Shown in pieces: positions 1 to 5,630 of a stretch of DNA of 5,630 nucleotides (position 1 is the stretch's first letter; each line of letters starts with the position of its first letter). Both the position numbers and the translations under genes were made by a program. The notes beneath the pieces are model-generated. The model worked only from the letters and a program-made list of their open reading frames with translations, was not told the origin of the DNA and made no database searches. The DNA lies in NCBI GenBank assembly GCA_025935595.1, contig JAICUZ010000177.1:1-5630 (forward strand). The letters run 5' to 3'. Source of the stretch: Burkholderiales bacterium. Lineage in GTDB: Bacteria > Actinomycetota > Thermoleophilia > Gaiellales > Gaiellaceae.

Positions 1-489
1 GAACTCCAGCTCGACCGCGTTCGCGGCCCGGTAGATGTGGCGTGACCCGAAGCCCTTGCGAGCCTTGACAAGCACCGGGTAGCGCAGGTCGTCGGGCAGA
101 TCGGTCGGAAGCCATGTCGGCGGCGTGCCGATGCCTTGCTCCTCGAAGAACGCGTGGGCGAGGTACTTGTCCGCACAGCGCGCGGAGGTCTCCTCGTCGG
201 GGACGAGCGCGATCGCCGGCGCGAGCTCGCTGCGCGAGCGCGCGAGGATGACATGGTCGAGATCGGTGAGTGGAACGACGAGTCGCACGTCGTGGAGCTC
301 GACGAGGTCGCGAAGCGCGCCGACGTACGCGAGATCGTCGACCCGCGGCACGAGCGCGGGATGGTCGGCGTGGTAAAGCGCGGGCGCGAGCGCGTCGACG
401 TCGGCGGCGATCGTCGTCGCGCCCGCGCGGCGAAACGCCGCGACGATGTCGACCCGCTGCCCCGCACACGTGAAGAGCACGGCCGTCAC
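1..489 (-). CDS. ATP-grasp ligase, carbamoyl-phosphate-synthase-like (N-terminal part, cut by window edge)
   Basis: Reading left from a GTG at 489-487, all 163 codons to base 1 are open, so the gene continues beyond the window. The N-terminus (VLFTCAGQRVDIVAAFRRAG, residues 4-23) is the nucleotide-fold start of CarB-like ATP-grasp proteins. VVPLTDLDHVIL (71-82) matches the conserved strand and helix before the ATP-grasp domain. CADKYLAHAFFEEQGIGTPP (105-124) matches the usual 'DK..f...gip.P' segment, and YPVLVKARKGFGSRHIYRA (137-155) is the ATP-binding lysine strand and glycine-rich loop. The family joins a carboxylate to an amine or other nucleophile using ATP; stand-alone members are common in surface-polysaccharide loci. 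The GTG overlaps the TGA of the upstream membrane-protein gene (GTGA, 489-486), which suggests translational coupling and fixes the start. The Shine-Dalgarno match is weak (AGAG a few bases upstream). The catalytic C-terminal half is outside the window, so the substrate is unknown. Confidence 0.85.
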   Translation of the reverse strand, partial: MTAVLFTCAGQRVDIVAAFRRAGATTIAADVDALAPALYHADHPALVPRVDDLAYVGALRDLVELHDVRLVVPLTDLDHVILARSRSELAPAIALVPDEETSARCADKYLAHAFFEEQGIGTPPTWLPTDLPDDLRYPVLVKARKGFGSRHIYRAANAVELEF

Positions 490-1826
490 GGCTCTTGAGG
501 GTACCGCTGGGGCGTGAAGGCATCGTTAGGGGCGAACAGGAGCGGCACCAGGAACGCCCAGGCGAGGATCGGCGCGGTGATCACGCGCCGCGCGGAGGTG
601 GCCAGGTGGTAGTGGATCTCGAACTGCGACGTCCAGTAGGCGAGGACGAGCGACAGGAGGCAGAGCAGCACGAGAGCGGCCACGAGCGCCCCTTCGCCCC
701 GCCGGCCGCGCCACCAGGCGAGCGCGGTGAGGGCGGCGAGAAGCGGAACGAGGACGAGCCACGCCCGGGGGTCGACGAGCCGCTCGGCGAGGTAGCGGAC
801 GGCAAGTGGAACGCGGCTCGCCTGAGCGTGCAAGAGCGTCGTGTCGGTCACGCGTCCGAACGACGCCTGCTCGGGGACGTGGTGGTGACCGACCCACAGC
901 CGCCACGGAAGAATGCCGGCGGCGAGCGCTGCCGCTCCGGCCGCAACGACCGCCGCGGCTGCCCTGTACCGACGCGCTGCCGCGATCGCGAGCACGATCG
1001 TGAGAGCGACGACGAACGGCGTCCCCTCCGCCTTGGTCGCGGCGACACCTGCAGCGAGCACGCCGAACAGGACGAGCGCGGCCGGGTCGCCCTCCCGCCC
1101 CCACAGATAGCCCGTCGCCGCTGCGCACGCGAAGAACGCCGCCAGCGGCAGGTCCGCCTCGGCCGACGCGAGCTGGTCGGCGAGCGACGGCGAGACCACG
1201 ATCAGCACCGGGATCACGGCCGCCCAGCGCGGCGCCCGGGGCACCACGATCTCGGCGAACGCGAGCAGGAGGCCGGCGACGAACGCGAGCGACTGCAGGT
1301 CGAGCAGCCCGGTCTCGTACCCCGTGAACCGGAACCCCGCCGCCTCGATCGCGGGAAAGAGCAGCGGGTAGTCGCGGTTCGCGAGCGCCGGCTGCGTGAA
1401 CCAGCCGGCGTCGAGGCCGCCGAGTGCAGCGAGCGCGTGCGCCTTTGGCGTCCAGAACGTCCACGCGTCGTATGCCCACAGCGGCTGGAACCACAGATCG
1501 ACCGCGAGCACCGCGAGTGCGACCACGATCACCCAGCCGGCGGGACCCGGACGACGCAACCGGCCGGCGGGACCGCCCCGGCGCACGCCGACACCCGCAG
1601 CGAGCACCGCGCACACCGCCACGACTTCGCCTGTTCCGAGGGACAACCCGAGGATGAGGAGGAGCTGCGCGACGACGCCGTAGGCGGCGACGCCGACAAG
1701 GTAGGAGACACCGAGCGAGCCGAGCGCTCCGCGTCCGCGCCACCAGCCGGCAGCGGAGGTGACGCCCAGGCCGGCGGCGAGCCACAGCGCGTTCAGGAGC
1801 AGGAGCCCGAAGGCGTCGCGAATCAT
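486..1826 (-). CDS. Polytopic membrane protein, probable GT-C-type glycosyltransferase
   Basis: This 446-residue protein has about ten or more hydrophobic segments. Helices near 5-27, 37-60, 66-81 and 97-115 come first. Arginine-rich stretches at 28-32 and 82-92 indicate an N-terminus outside the cell by the positive-inside rule, which puts the next loop outside. That loop carries YDAWTFWTPKAHAL (119-132) and, further on, DYPLLFP (152-158). SAEADLPLA (221-229), TKAEGTPF (264-271) and a C-terminal YWTSQFEIHYHLATSARR (397-414) look like further conserved motifs. An Asp/Trp pair in an external loop, the 'KxEG' motif and a late 'hl.tS..R' motif are features I associate with GT-C enzymes that transfer sugars from polyprenyl phosphates; Asp120 is a candidate catalytic base. 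No exact family is recognised, and a polymerase or other lipid-linked glycan enzyme is possible. The ATG at 1826 overlaps the preceding TGA (ATGA). The same frame stays open far upstream only because of high GC; the coupled ATG is preferred because hydrophobic coding character begins there. Confidence 0.8.
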   Translation of the reverse strand: MIRDAFGLLLLNALWLAAGLGVTSAAGWWRGRGALGSLGVSYLVGVAAYGVVAQLLLILGLSLGTGEVVAVCAVLAAGVGVRRGGPAGRLRRPGPAGWVIVVALAVLAVDLWFQPLWAYDAWTFWTPKAHALAALGGLDAGWFTQPALANRDYPLLFPAIEAAGFRFTGYETGLLDLQSLAFVAGLLLAFAEIVVPRAPRWAAVIPVLIVVSPSLADQLASAEADLPLAAFFACAAATGYLWGREGDPAALVLFGVLAAGVAATKAEGTPFVVALTIVLAIAAARRYRAAAAVVAAGAAALAAGILPWRLWVGHHHVPEQASFGRVTDTTLLHAQASRVPLAVRYLAERLVDPRAWLVLVPLLAALTALAWWRGRRGEGALVAALVLLCLLSLVLAYWTSQFEIHYHLATSARRVITAPILAWAFLVPLLFAPNDAFTPQRYPQEP

Positions 1827-2365
1827 CGGCGCGTCTTCGCGACCGTGACGGGCGGGAGCGGGCCTTGGCGAGGATGGACGACCACGGCACGGGAGACCGG
1901 CACGATGCTTGCGGGCGGCGCGCCCCACCCGACGATCCACGACGCGGTCCCGGGCGGCGCCGACGGGCGCGGGAAGAGGGTGATGAGGACGAGCGCCGGG
2001 AACGCCTTCTGCGCCACGGGATTGGCCTGCGACGACCCGACCGCGACCGCCCACGTCGCCCCGGGCGGGATCCGCGCGCGCGCGCCGTCGGCGAGGTACC
2101 CCGGGAGGTAAGCCTGGATGGGGCCCGCGTTCGCTCGCGTGTATGCGTCGTACCGCGTCGTCGTCGCGAGGTCTTCCGCGAACCGCCACGCGATCCACGG
2201 CAGGGCGGCGAGCGACAGTCCGGCTGCGACGGCGACGACGCGCGTCTCGAGACCCCAGCCGCCCACGCGGCGCCGCACGGCGAAGGCGGCGGCCGCGACC
2301 ACGCCGAGCCCCGCCAGGACGAGGAGCGCTGTCGTGACAGCTCCGGCGGCGGGGACGCCGATCAT
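1823..2365 (-). CDS. Two-helix membrane protein with external C-terminal domain, function unknown
   Basis: This 180-residue protein is not recognised as a member of a named family. Helices are visible at about 9-30 and 43-60, separated by a short loop with RRR at 31-33. By the positive-inside rule the loop is cytoplasmic and the roughly 120-residue C-terminal domain is outside. That domain contains TTRYDAYTRANAGPIQAYLP (68-87), a segment rich in Gly, Pro and Val (IPPGATWAVAVGSSQANP, 99-116), WIVGW at 143-147 and a basic C-terminus (KTRR). Its ATG directly abuts the TAG of the sugar transferase gene (TAG|ATG), and its TGA overlaps the ATG of the 446-residue membrane protein. It is therefore almost certainly co-transcribed and translationally coupled with both. 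The context suggests an accessory subunit or partner for a membrane glycosyltransferase, but this is inference. No strong Shine-Dalgarno sequence precedes the ATG. Confidence 0.75.
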   Translation of the reverse strand: MIGVPAAGAVTTALLVLAGLGVVAAAAFAVRRRVGGWGLETRVVAVAAGLSLAALPWIAWRFAEDLATTTRYDAYTRANAGPIQAYLPGYLADGARARIPPGATWAVAVGSSQANPVAQKAFPALVLITLFPRPSAPPGTASWIVGWGAPPASIVPVSRAVVVHPRQGPLPPVTVAKTRR

Positions 2366-2959
2366 CTACGAGTCGCGCCAGCCGCCGGTCGCGCCGCGGT
2401 AGGTGCCGCCGAACAGCGCGAGCGGCGTGCGCACGAGGATCAGCAGGTCGGTCTTCCAGTCGCGGTGGCGCACGTACCAGAGGTCGAGCTCGATCCGCTC
2501 CGCCCACGGCAGCGACGCGCGCCCGTGGATCTGCGCCCAGCCCGTGATGCCCGGCCTGACGTCGAGCCGGTGGAGCTGACGGTCGTCGTACCGGTCGACC
2601 TGGTAGCGGAGCGTCGGCCGGGGGCCGATCACCGACATATCGCCGCGGACGACGTTCCAGAGCTGCGGCAACTCGTCGATCGAGAGTCGGCGGAGGATCC
2701 GCCCGACCATCGTGATCCGGGTGTCGCCCCGGTCGACAGCGAGGCCCGCTCCCTGCCGCTCGGCGCCGACGATCATCGTACGCAGCTTCAGCAGCTCGAA
2801 GTCGGCGCCGAGTCGGCCGACGCGAGTCTGCCTGTACAACACCGGCCCGCCGTCCTGGAGCTTGACCGCGAGTGCGCCGGCGGCGAGCAGCGGGCTCGTG
2901 ACGACGAGCCCCACGCCGGCGATCGCGACGTCGAGTGCACGGTTCACACGTGAGACCAT
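2366..2959 (-). CDS. Small monotopic phosphoglycosyl transferase (bacterial sugar transferase)
   Basis: This enzyme moves a sugar 1-phosphate from a nucleotide sugar to undecaprenyl phosphate at the inner face of the membrane, starting assembly of a lipid-linked glycan. At 197 residues it is the minimal catalytic form (PglC-like), without the extra N-terminal helices of WbaP/WcaJ proteins. A re-entrant hydrophobic helix spans about 9-32 and contains the Ser-Pro break (TSPLL, 21-25). GGPVLYRQTRVGR (37-49) and FELLKLRTM (54-62) follow. IDELPQLWNVVRGDMSVIGP (94-113) contains the catalytic Asp95-Glu96 pair, and RPGITGWAQIHGR (135-147) and DLWYVRHRDWKTDLLIL (159-175) complete the family signature. 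The ATG at 2959 is only 12 bases from the divergent plus-strand ATG; a weak GGGA lies four bases upstream. GTG at codon 5 is a less likely alternative start. It is the first gene of a four-gene minus-strand operon. The sugar used cannot be deduced. Confidence 0.95.
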   Translation of the reverse strand: MVSRVNRALDVAIAGVGLVVTSPLLAAGALAVKLQDGGPVLYRQTRVGRLGADFELLKLRTMIVGAERQGAGLAVDRGDTRITMVGRILRRLSIDELPQLWNVVRGDMSVIGPRPTLRYQVDRYDDRQLHRLDVRPGITGWAQIHGRASLPWAERIELDLWYVRHRDWKTDLLILVRTPLALFGGTYRGATGGWRDS

Positions 2960-2964
2960 ACGAT
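2959..2964 (+). promoter_or_regulatory. Candidate -10 element for leaderless transcription of the GT87-type gene
   Basis: TACGAT fits the actinobacterial -10 pattern TANNNT and ends seven bases before the ATG at 2972. This spacing would start the transcript at or one base before the ATG, giving a leaderless mRNA, which is common in actinobacteria and fits the lack of a convincing Shine-Dalgarno sequence here. The element overlaps the first base of the opposing sugar transferase start codon. No good -35 at normal spacing is evident (TGCACG at 2936-2941 is a poor match). The assignment is by eye only. Confidence 0.35.
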
Positions 2965-2971
2965 CCCGCGG

Positions 2972-4213
2972 ATGCGCGCGAAGTCGCTGGCGCCGGTGCT
3001 CGTCGCCTTCGCGGTGGCATGGGTCGGCCTGATGAGCCTGAATCTGGACGATGCGACCGACGTTCCGCACTACCTGACCTTTGGCGCTGCGATCCGCCAC
3101 GGCGCGGTTCCATATCGCGACTTCGACTTCGAGTATCCGCCGGCGGCGCTCGTCCCGTTCGTGCTCCCGGCCCTCGTCGGCACCGCAAACCGCACCTATC
3201 GGATCGCGTTCGAGGTGCTGATGGGTCTCTGCGGAGTGGGCCTGCTCGCGGCGACAGCGGCGTCGCTCGCCCAGCTCGGCGACCGAATCGTCTGGCGAAC
3301 TGCCTTCGCCGGCGCCGCGATCATCGCGCTCGGCCCGATCTCCGTCGGCCACTTCGACCTCTGGCCCGCGCTGCTTGCGGCCGCGGCGCTCGCCACGCTC
3401 CTCGGCGACCGGCGCCTCGTGTCTGCTCTCCTCACCGGCACGGCGATCGCCGCGAAGGTCTACGCGGTCGTGCTCGTCCCGCTCGCGGTTGCCTACCGCT
3501 GGCGGGTGCATGGCAGGGCCGATGCGCTGCGCTGGCTCGCGGCGACCGTCGGCACCACTCTCGCCTGGTTCGTACCGTTCTTCGCGCTCGCGCCGGGTGG
3601 TGTCGTCTCGACCCTAAAGGGTCAAGCCGACCGCCCGCTCCAGCTTGAGAGCAGCGCGGCAGCGGGCCTGCTCGCGCTCAAGCAGCTCGGCTCCCTCCAA
3701 CTCGGCGTCCAGTTCTCGCACTCGTCCGCCAACCTCGGCGGTACCAGCGCGTCATTGGCCGCCGTCGCGACGACGGTCGCCGAGGGCGCCGTCCTGCTCG
3801 CACTCTGGGTCGCCTTCGCGCGGCGCCCCCCCGACCACCGCGCGCTCGTTCGCTCCGCCGCCGCCGCGACGCTCGCGTTCGTCGTCCTCGGCAAGGTGTT
3901 CTCGCCGCAGTTCATGCTCTGGCTGATCCCGATCGCCGTGCTGATGGGCGGCTGGGCGTCGGCCGCTGTCGGCGGCGCGGTGATCCTGACCCGCCTCTAC
4001 TTCCCGGGCCGCTGGCAGGCGCTGATCGCGTTCGAGGCCGTGCCGACGTGGCTCCTGGTCGCCCGTGACACCGTGCTGCTCGCGCTGCTCGCGCTCCTCG
4101 TGCGCGAGGCGATCAGGAGACCCACTGCCACGTCGCCCAGCCCGCAACGCTCGTCCCGAGAAGAACCGCGCTCACACAGACCACAGCCAAGTGCGCACGC
4201 TCCCGGTGGGTGA
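2972..4213 (+). CDS. GT87/DUF2029-type integral membrane glycosyltransferase
   Basis: This 413-residue polytopic protein resembles the GT87 (DUF2029) family, which includes mycobacterial PimE. The family transfers mannose or similar sugars from polyprenyl phosphate on the outer face of the membrane. After a first helix (about 6-23) comes an external loop with DDATDVPHY (26-34) and PYRDFDFEYPPAAL (47-60), typical of the family; Asp27 or Asp30 is a candidate catalytic base. GHFDLWPALL (126-135), AAKVYAVVLVPL (160-171) and GKVFSPQFMLWLIP (307-320) match the later conserved helices. An in-frame TGA at 2951-2953 and no other start codon before 2972 make this ATG the first possible start. The last helix ends near 378. 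A hydrophilic tail of about 35 residues, rich in Ser, Pro and Arg, follows and lies antisense to the end of the neighbouring PIG-V-like gene. It is the only plus-strand gene, squeezed between two minus-strand units. The substrate is unknown. Confidence 0.9.
   Translation: MRAKSLAPVLVAFAVAWVGLMSLNLDDATDVPHYLTFGAAIRHGAVPYRDFDFEYPPAALVPFVLPALVGTANRTYRIAFEVLMGLCGVGLLAATAASLAQLGDRIVWRTAFAGAAIIALGPISVGHFDLWPALLAAAALATLLGDRRLVSALLTGTAIAAKVYAVVLVPLAVAYRWRVHGRADALRWLAATVGTTLAWFVPFFALAPGGVVSTLKGQADRPLQLESSAAAGLLALKQLGSLQLGVQFSHSSANLGGTSASLAAVATTVAEGAVLLALWVAFARRPPDHRALVRSAAAATLAFVVLGKVFSPQFMLWLIPIAVLMGGWASAAVGGAVILTRLYFPGRWQALIAFEAVPTWLLVARDTVLLALLALLVREAIRRPTATSPSPQRSSREEPRSHRPQPSAHAPGG
4113..4213. 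other. Convergent overlap of two coding sequences (101 bp)
   Basis: The plus-strand GT87-type gene stops with TGA at 4211-4213, and the minus-strand PIG-V-like gene stops with TGA at 4115-4113, so both 3' ends are coding in opposite directions here. On the minus strand the segment encodes the last membrane helix (AVVCVSAVLLGTSVAGW and the terminal WQWVS). On the plus strand it encodes the low-complexity hydrophilic tail. There is no room for a conventional terminator between the genes, and I saw no obvious hairpin followed by a T-run on either strand. Confidence 0.85.
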
Positions 4214-5306
4214 CGGCCGCGAGCGCGAGGACGATCGGGAAGATCGTCACGGCGAGCCGCGGCAGCGAGAGCAGCGGGTAGAGATCGGACGGGAGCGTCA
4301 GCGGAATGAGGACGCTCACGGCGGCGTAGAGGCCGTACACCGCACCGAACCGCCGCCAAGCGACCGCGGTGAGGATCAGGAGCACGACGAGGTACGCGAG
4401 ATACTCGAGGTTGAGGACCGCCGTCCGGGCTGGGTTGACCGGGGTCCAGTACCAGTGGCTCGGCGAGCCGACCGTCAACTGCAGCACGCCGGCCCACGCG
4501 GCGTGAAGAGCACGCCAGAGACCCGAGAACGGGCCGTACACAGAGAGGTGGCGATGCCACTCCGACTCGGCGTGCATGAACGCAGTCGGCCGTCCGGTCT
4601 GGACATGGAGAACGACGGGGAACGCGAGGAAGAGCACCGGCGCGATCGCGATGGAGGCGAACGCCCGGATCCGTGCACGCGAGCGCCAGGCAAGCAGGAG
4701 CAGCGAGGGCACGAGCGCGACCGCGGTCGGCCGCGTGAGCAGCGCCAGCCCGGTCAGCGTCCAGGCGAGCGGCCACGCGCCGCGCTCGGCGGCGACGAAC
4801 GCGCCGAGCACGAGCAGGAGCAGGAGCGATTCCGCGTAGACCGCCTGCAGGAAGAGCGACATGGGAAAAAGCGCCAGGTAGAGGAGCGCCCGACGGCTGC
4901 CGTCGGCGCCGAGCCGCTCACGCGCGAGGCGCTCGAAGAGCACGAACGAGCCTGCGGCCGCGGCGAGCGACACCACGATCCCGGCCAGCACATAGTTGCC
5001 CCCGAGAATCCGCCCGACCCCTCCGACGAGCCACGGGTAGAGCGGGTAGAACGCCGGGCTGCCCTTCACGCCGCCGTAGCCGTGCGCCGCGATCTGCAGA
5101 TAGGGAACGCTGTCCCAGCGCGCCCAGACGTCCGTGACGAAGCCCAGGTTGTGCGTCAGCCTCGGCACGTCGAGCCGGTCGGCGTAGACGCTCCGGTTCG
5201 GATCGAACTCGAGCAGCGCGAACAACGCGGCGAGCCAGATGGCGAGCCGGCTCCAGACGAAGATACGCACCGCCGGGTTGGCGAGCACGCGCGCCGCCCG
5301 ACTCAC
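4113..5306 (-). CDS. PIG-V-like membrane mannosyltransferase
   Basis: This 397-residue polytopic protein matches bacterial relatives of PIG-V, the GPI-anchor mannosyltransferase II (GT76-like, GT-C fold). These enzymes transfer mannose or another hexose from a polyprenyl-phosphate donor outside the cytoplasm. After helix 1 (about 13-32) the external loop carries WARWDSVPYLQIAAHGY (61-77), with Asp65 in the expected catalytic position, and AFYPLYPWLVG (85-95). LFPMSLFLQAVYAESLLLLL (146-165) is the characteristic 'FP.s.f..a.YsEs' helix, TRPTA (191-195) follows, and SLPRLAVTIFP (347-357) near the C-terminus resembles the conserved 'pR....ifP' segment. The GTG start at 5306 overlaps the TGA of the upstream GT2 gene (GTGA) and has a good GGAGG seven bases upstream. 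An ATG further upstream at 5477 in the same frame would add an arginine-rich stretch antagonistic to the GT2 frame, so it is rejected. Its 3' end overlaps the plus-strand GT87-type gene. The sugar and acceptor are not known. Confidence 0.92.
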   Translation of the reverse strand: MSRAARVLANPAVRIFVWSRLAIWLAALFALLEFDPNRSVYADRLDVPRLTHNLGFVTDVWARWDSVPYLQIAAHGYGGVKGSPAFYPLYPWLVGGVGRILGGNYVLAGIVVSLAAAAGSFVLFERLARERLGADGSRRALLYLALFPMSLFLQAVYAESLLLLLVLGAFVAAERGAWPLAWTLTGLALLTRPTAVALVPSLLLLAWRSRARIRAFASIAIAPVLFLAFPVVLHVQTGRPTAFMHAESEWHRHLSVYGPFSGLWRALHAAWAGVLQLTVGSPSHWYWTPVNPARTAVLNLEYLAYLVVLLILTAVAWRRFGAVYGLYAAVSVLIPLTLPSDLYPLLSLPRLAVTIFPIVLALAAVTHRERAHLAVVCVSAVLLGTSVAGWATWQWVS

Positions 5307-5630
5307 CGGGTGCCCTCCGCGGCGCTCCACGTCGCGGGCACTCCCCGACGCAGGTAGTTCCACAGCGAGACGAGCGTCGCCCAGGTGACGAGGACGTAGT
5401 AGCGGGCGATCCCCACTCCGGCGGCGGCCGCCAGAAGCAACCCGAGCTGCAGGCCGAGCGCGACGTCGTACACCCATCCGTGCGCGAGCAGCGCGAGCGA
5501 GGTCGCGAGCAGGACGACGTGCAGGAGACCGGATGCGTAGCGCAGCACGCGGTGCGAGACGATCTCCAGCCGGTAGAGCGGCCCGAGCCGCCGGAACATC
5601 TTCCCGCGCAGGAGGATCAGCCAGCAGTGC
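5303..5630 (-). CDS. Family 2 glycosyltransferase, C-terminal part (N-terminus beyond window)
   Basis: The frame is open from the right edge (first full codon 5629-5627) to a TGA at 5305-5303, giving 108 residues. I see a basic amphipathic stretch (LLRGKMFRRLGPLYRLEI), SHRVLRYASGLLHVVLL leading into a helix, a second helix (VALGLQLGLLLAAAAGVGIA), then ARYYVLVTWATLVSLWNYLR and the tail GVPATWSAAEGTR. This pattern, with 'SHk.lRy', paired helices and a 'W....EGTR' ending, is typical of the membrane-anchored C-terminus of actinobacterial GT2 enzymes of the cellulose-synthase/PgaC-like type, which use a nucleotide sugar on the cytoplasmic side. The internal ATG at 5599 is not taken as the start because coding character continues upstream of it. 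The catalytic domain (DxD, QxxRW) is outside the window, so activity cannot be checked. It is translationally coupled to the PIG-V-like gene and may work in the same glycan pathway. Confidence 0.8.
   Translation of the reverse strand, partial: HCWLILLRGKMFRRLGPLYRLEIVSHRVLRYASGLLHVVLLATSLALLAHGWVYDVALGLQLGLLLAAAAGVGIARYYVLVTWATLVSLWNYLRRGVPATWSAAEGTR
5314..5318 (-). promoter_or_regulatory. Shine-Dalgarno site for the PIG-V-like gene
   Basis: On the minus strand GGAGG lies seven bases before the GTG at 5306, inside the last codons of the GT2 gene (those encoding AEGTR). It is the clearest ribosome binding site in the window and decides the start of the downstream gene in favour of the GTG. 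Confidence 0.75.

Noticed and set aside
125..498. Short plus-strand ORFs of 67-120 residues near the left edge
   Set aside because: They are antisense to the ATP-grasp gene, whose frame is open to the edge and carries recognisable motifs.
495..2953. Long plus-strand ORFs of 538 and 362 residues opposite the minus operon
   Set aside because: Their products are highly charged (Arg/Glu/Asp/Gly) with no domain pattern. They are antisense to genes with clear membrane or catalytic motifs, so they are antisense shadows.
1827..3188. Minus-strand frame open far upstream of the 446-residue membrane protein, making a 900-residue ORF
   Set aside because: The extra part is arginine/proline-rich and lies over the 180-residue protein, the sugar transferase and the divergent gene in other frames. 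It reflects scarce stops in GC-rich DNA; the coupled ATG at 1826 is the true start.
2960..3511. Extension of the sugar transferase to an upstream ATG at 3511, giving 381 residues
   Set aside because: The added residues are charged, lack the helices found in long WbaP-type proteins, and are antisense to the GT87-type gene. The 197-residue form is complete for the family.
3826..3832. Run of seven C residues inside the GT87-type gene, a possible slippage or frameshift site
   Set aside because: The reading frame is intact on both sides and the conserved GKVFSPQFMLWL motif follows in the same frame, so there is no sign of a frameshift.
4065..5357. Plus-strand 430-residue ORF opposite the PIG-V-like gene
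   Set aside because: It has the same charged low-complexity composition and is fully antisense to a protein with clear family motifs.
5307..5477. Longer PIG-V-like protein starting at the ATG at 5477
   Set aside because: The extra N-terminus is arginine-rich, overlaps the GT2 C-terminus, and ignores the well-placed GGAGG and GTG at 5306.

Overview
The window is very GC-rich, with a strong G/C bias at third codon positions. It carries six tightly packed protein-coding genes plus their overlaps and essentially no intergenic DNA. Base composition, GTG starts, overlapping stop/start codons and the style of the membrane glycosyltransferases suggest a high-GC actinobacterium, possibly of the Thermoleophilia/Gaiellales/Solirubrobacterales type. 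That placement is inferred from style; no marker gene is present. No RNA gene, mobile element, CRISPR array or clear terminator was seen.

Layout, in order of transcription. A minus-strand operon starts at 2959 and runs left. It encodes a small phosphoglycosyl transferase (bacterial sugar transferase, 2959-2366), a 180-residue two-helix membrane protein of unknown function (2365-1823), a 446-residue polytopic membrane protein resembling GT-C glycosyltransferases (1826-486), and the N-terminal 163 residues of an ATP-grasp, carbamoyl-phosphate-synthase-like ligase that leaves the window at its left edge (489-1). The junctions are TAG|ATG (abutting), ATGA (4-base overlap) and GTGA (4-base overlap). 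A second minus-strand unit enters from the right. It holds the C-terminus of a family 2 glycosyltransferase (>5630-5303), coupled by a GTGA overlap to a PIG-V-like mannosyltransferase (5306-4113). Between these two units a single plus-strand gene (2972-4213) encodes a GT87/DUF2029-type polyprenol-phosphate-dependent glycosyltransferase. It diverges from the sugar transferase with 12 bases between the start codons and converges on the PIG-V-like gene with a 101-base overlap.

Taken together this is a cell-surface glycan assembly locus. The sugar transferase would put the first sugar phosphate on undecaprenyl phosphate at the cytoplasmic face. The GT2 enzyme would make a polyprenyl-linked sugar or extend the glycan. 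The three multi-helix enzymes (GT87, PIG-V-like and the 446-residue protein) would use polyprenyl-phosphate sugars on the outer face. The ATP-grasp enzyme could supply or attach a modified group. The substrates and final polymer cannot be read from the sequence. I see no clearly novel system. The most notable points are the extreme compaction around the plus-strand gene, including a possible leaderless promoter, and the unassigned 180-residue and 446-residue membrane proteins.
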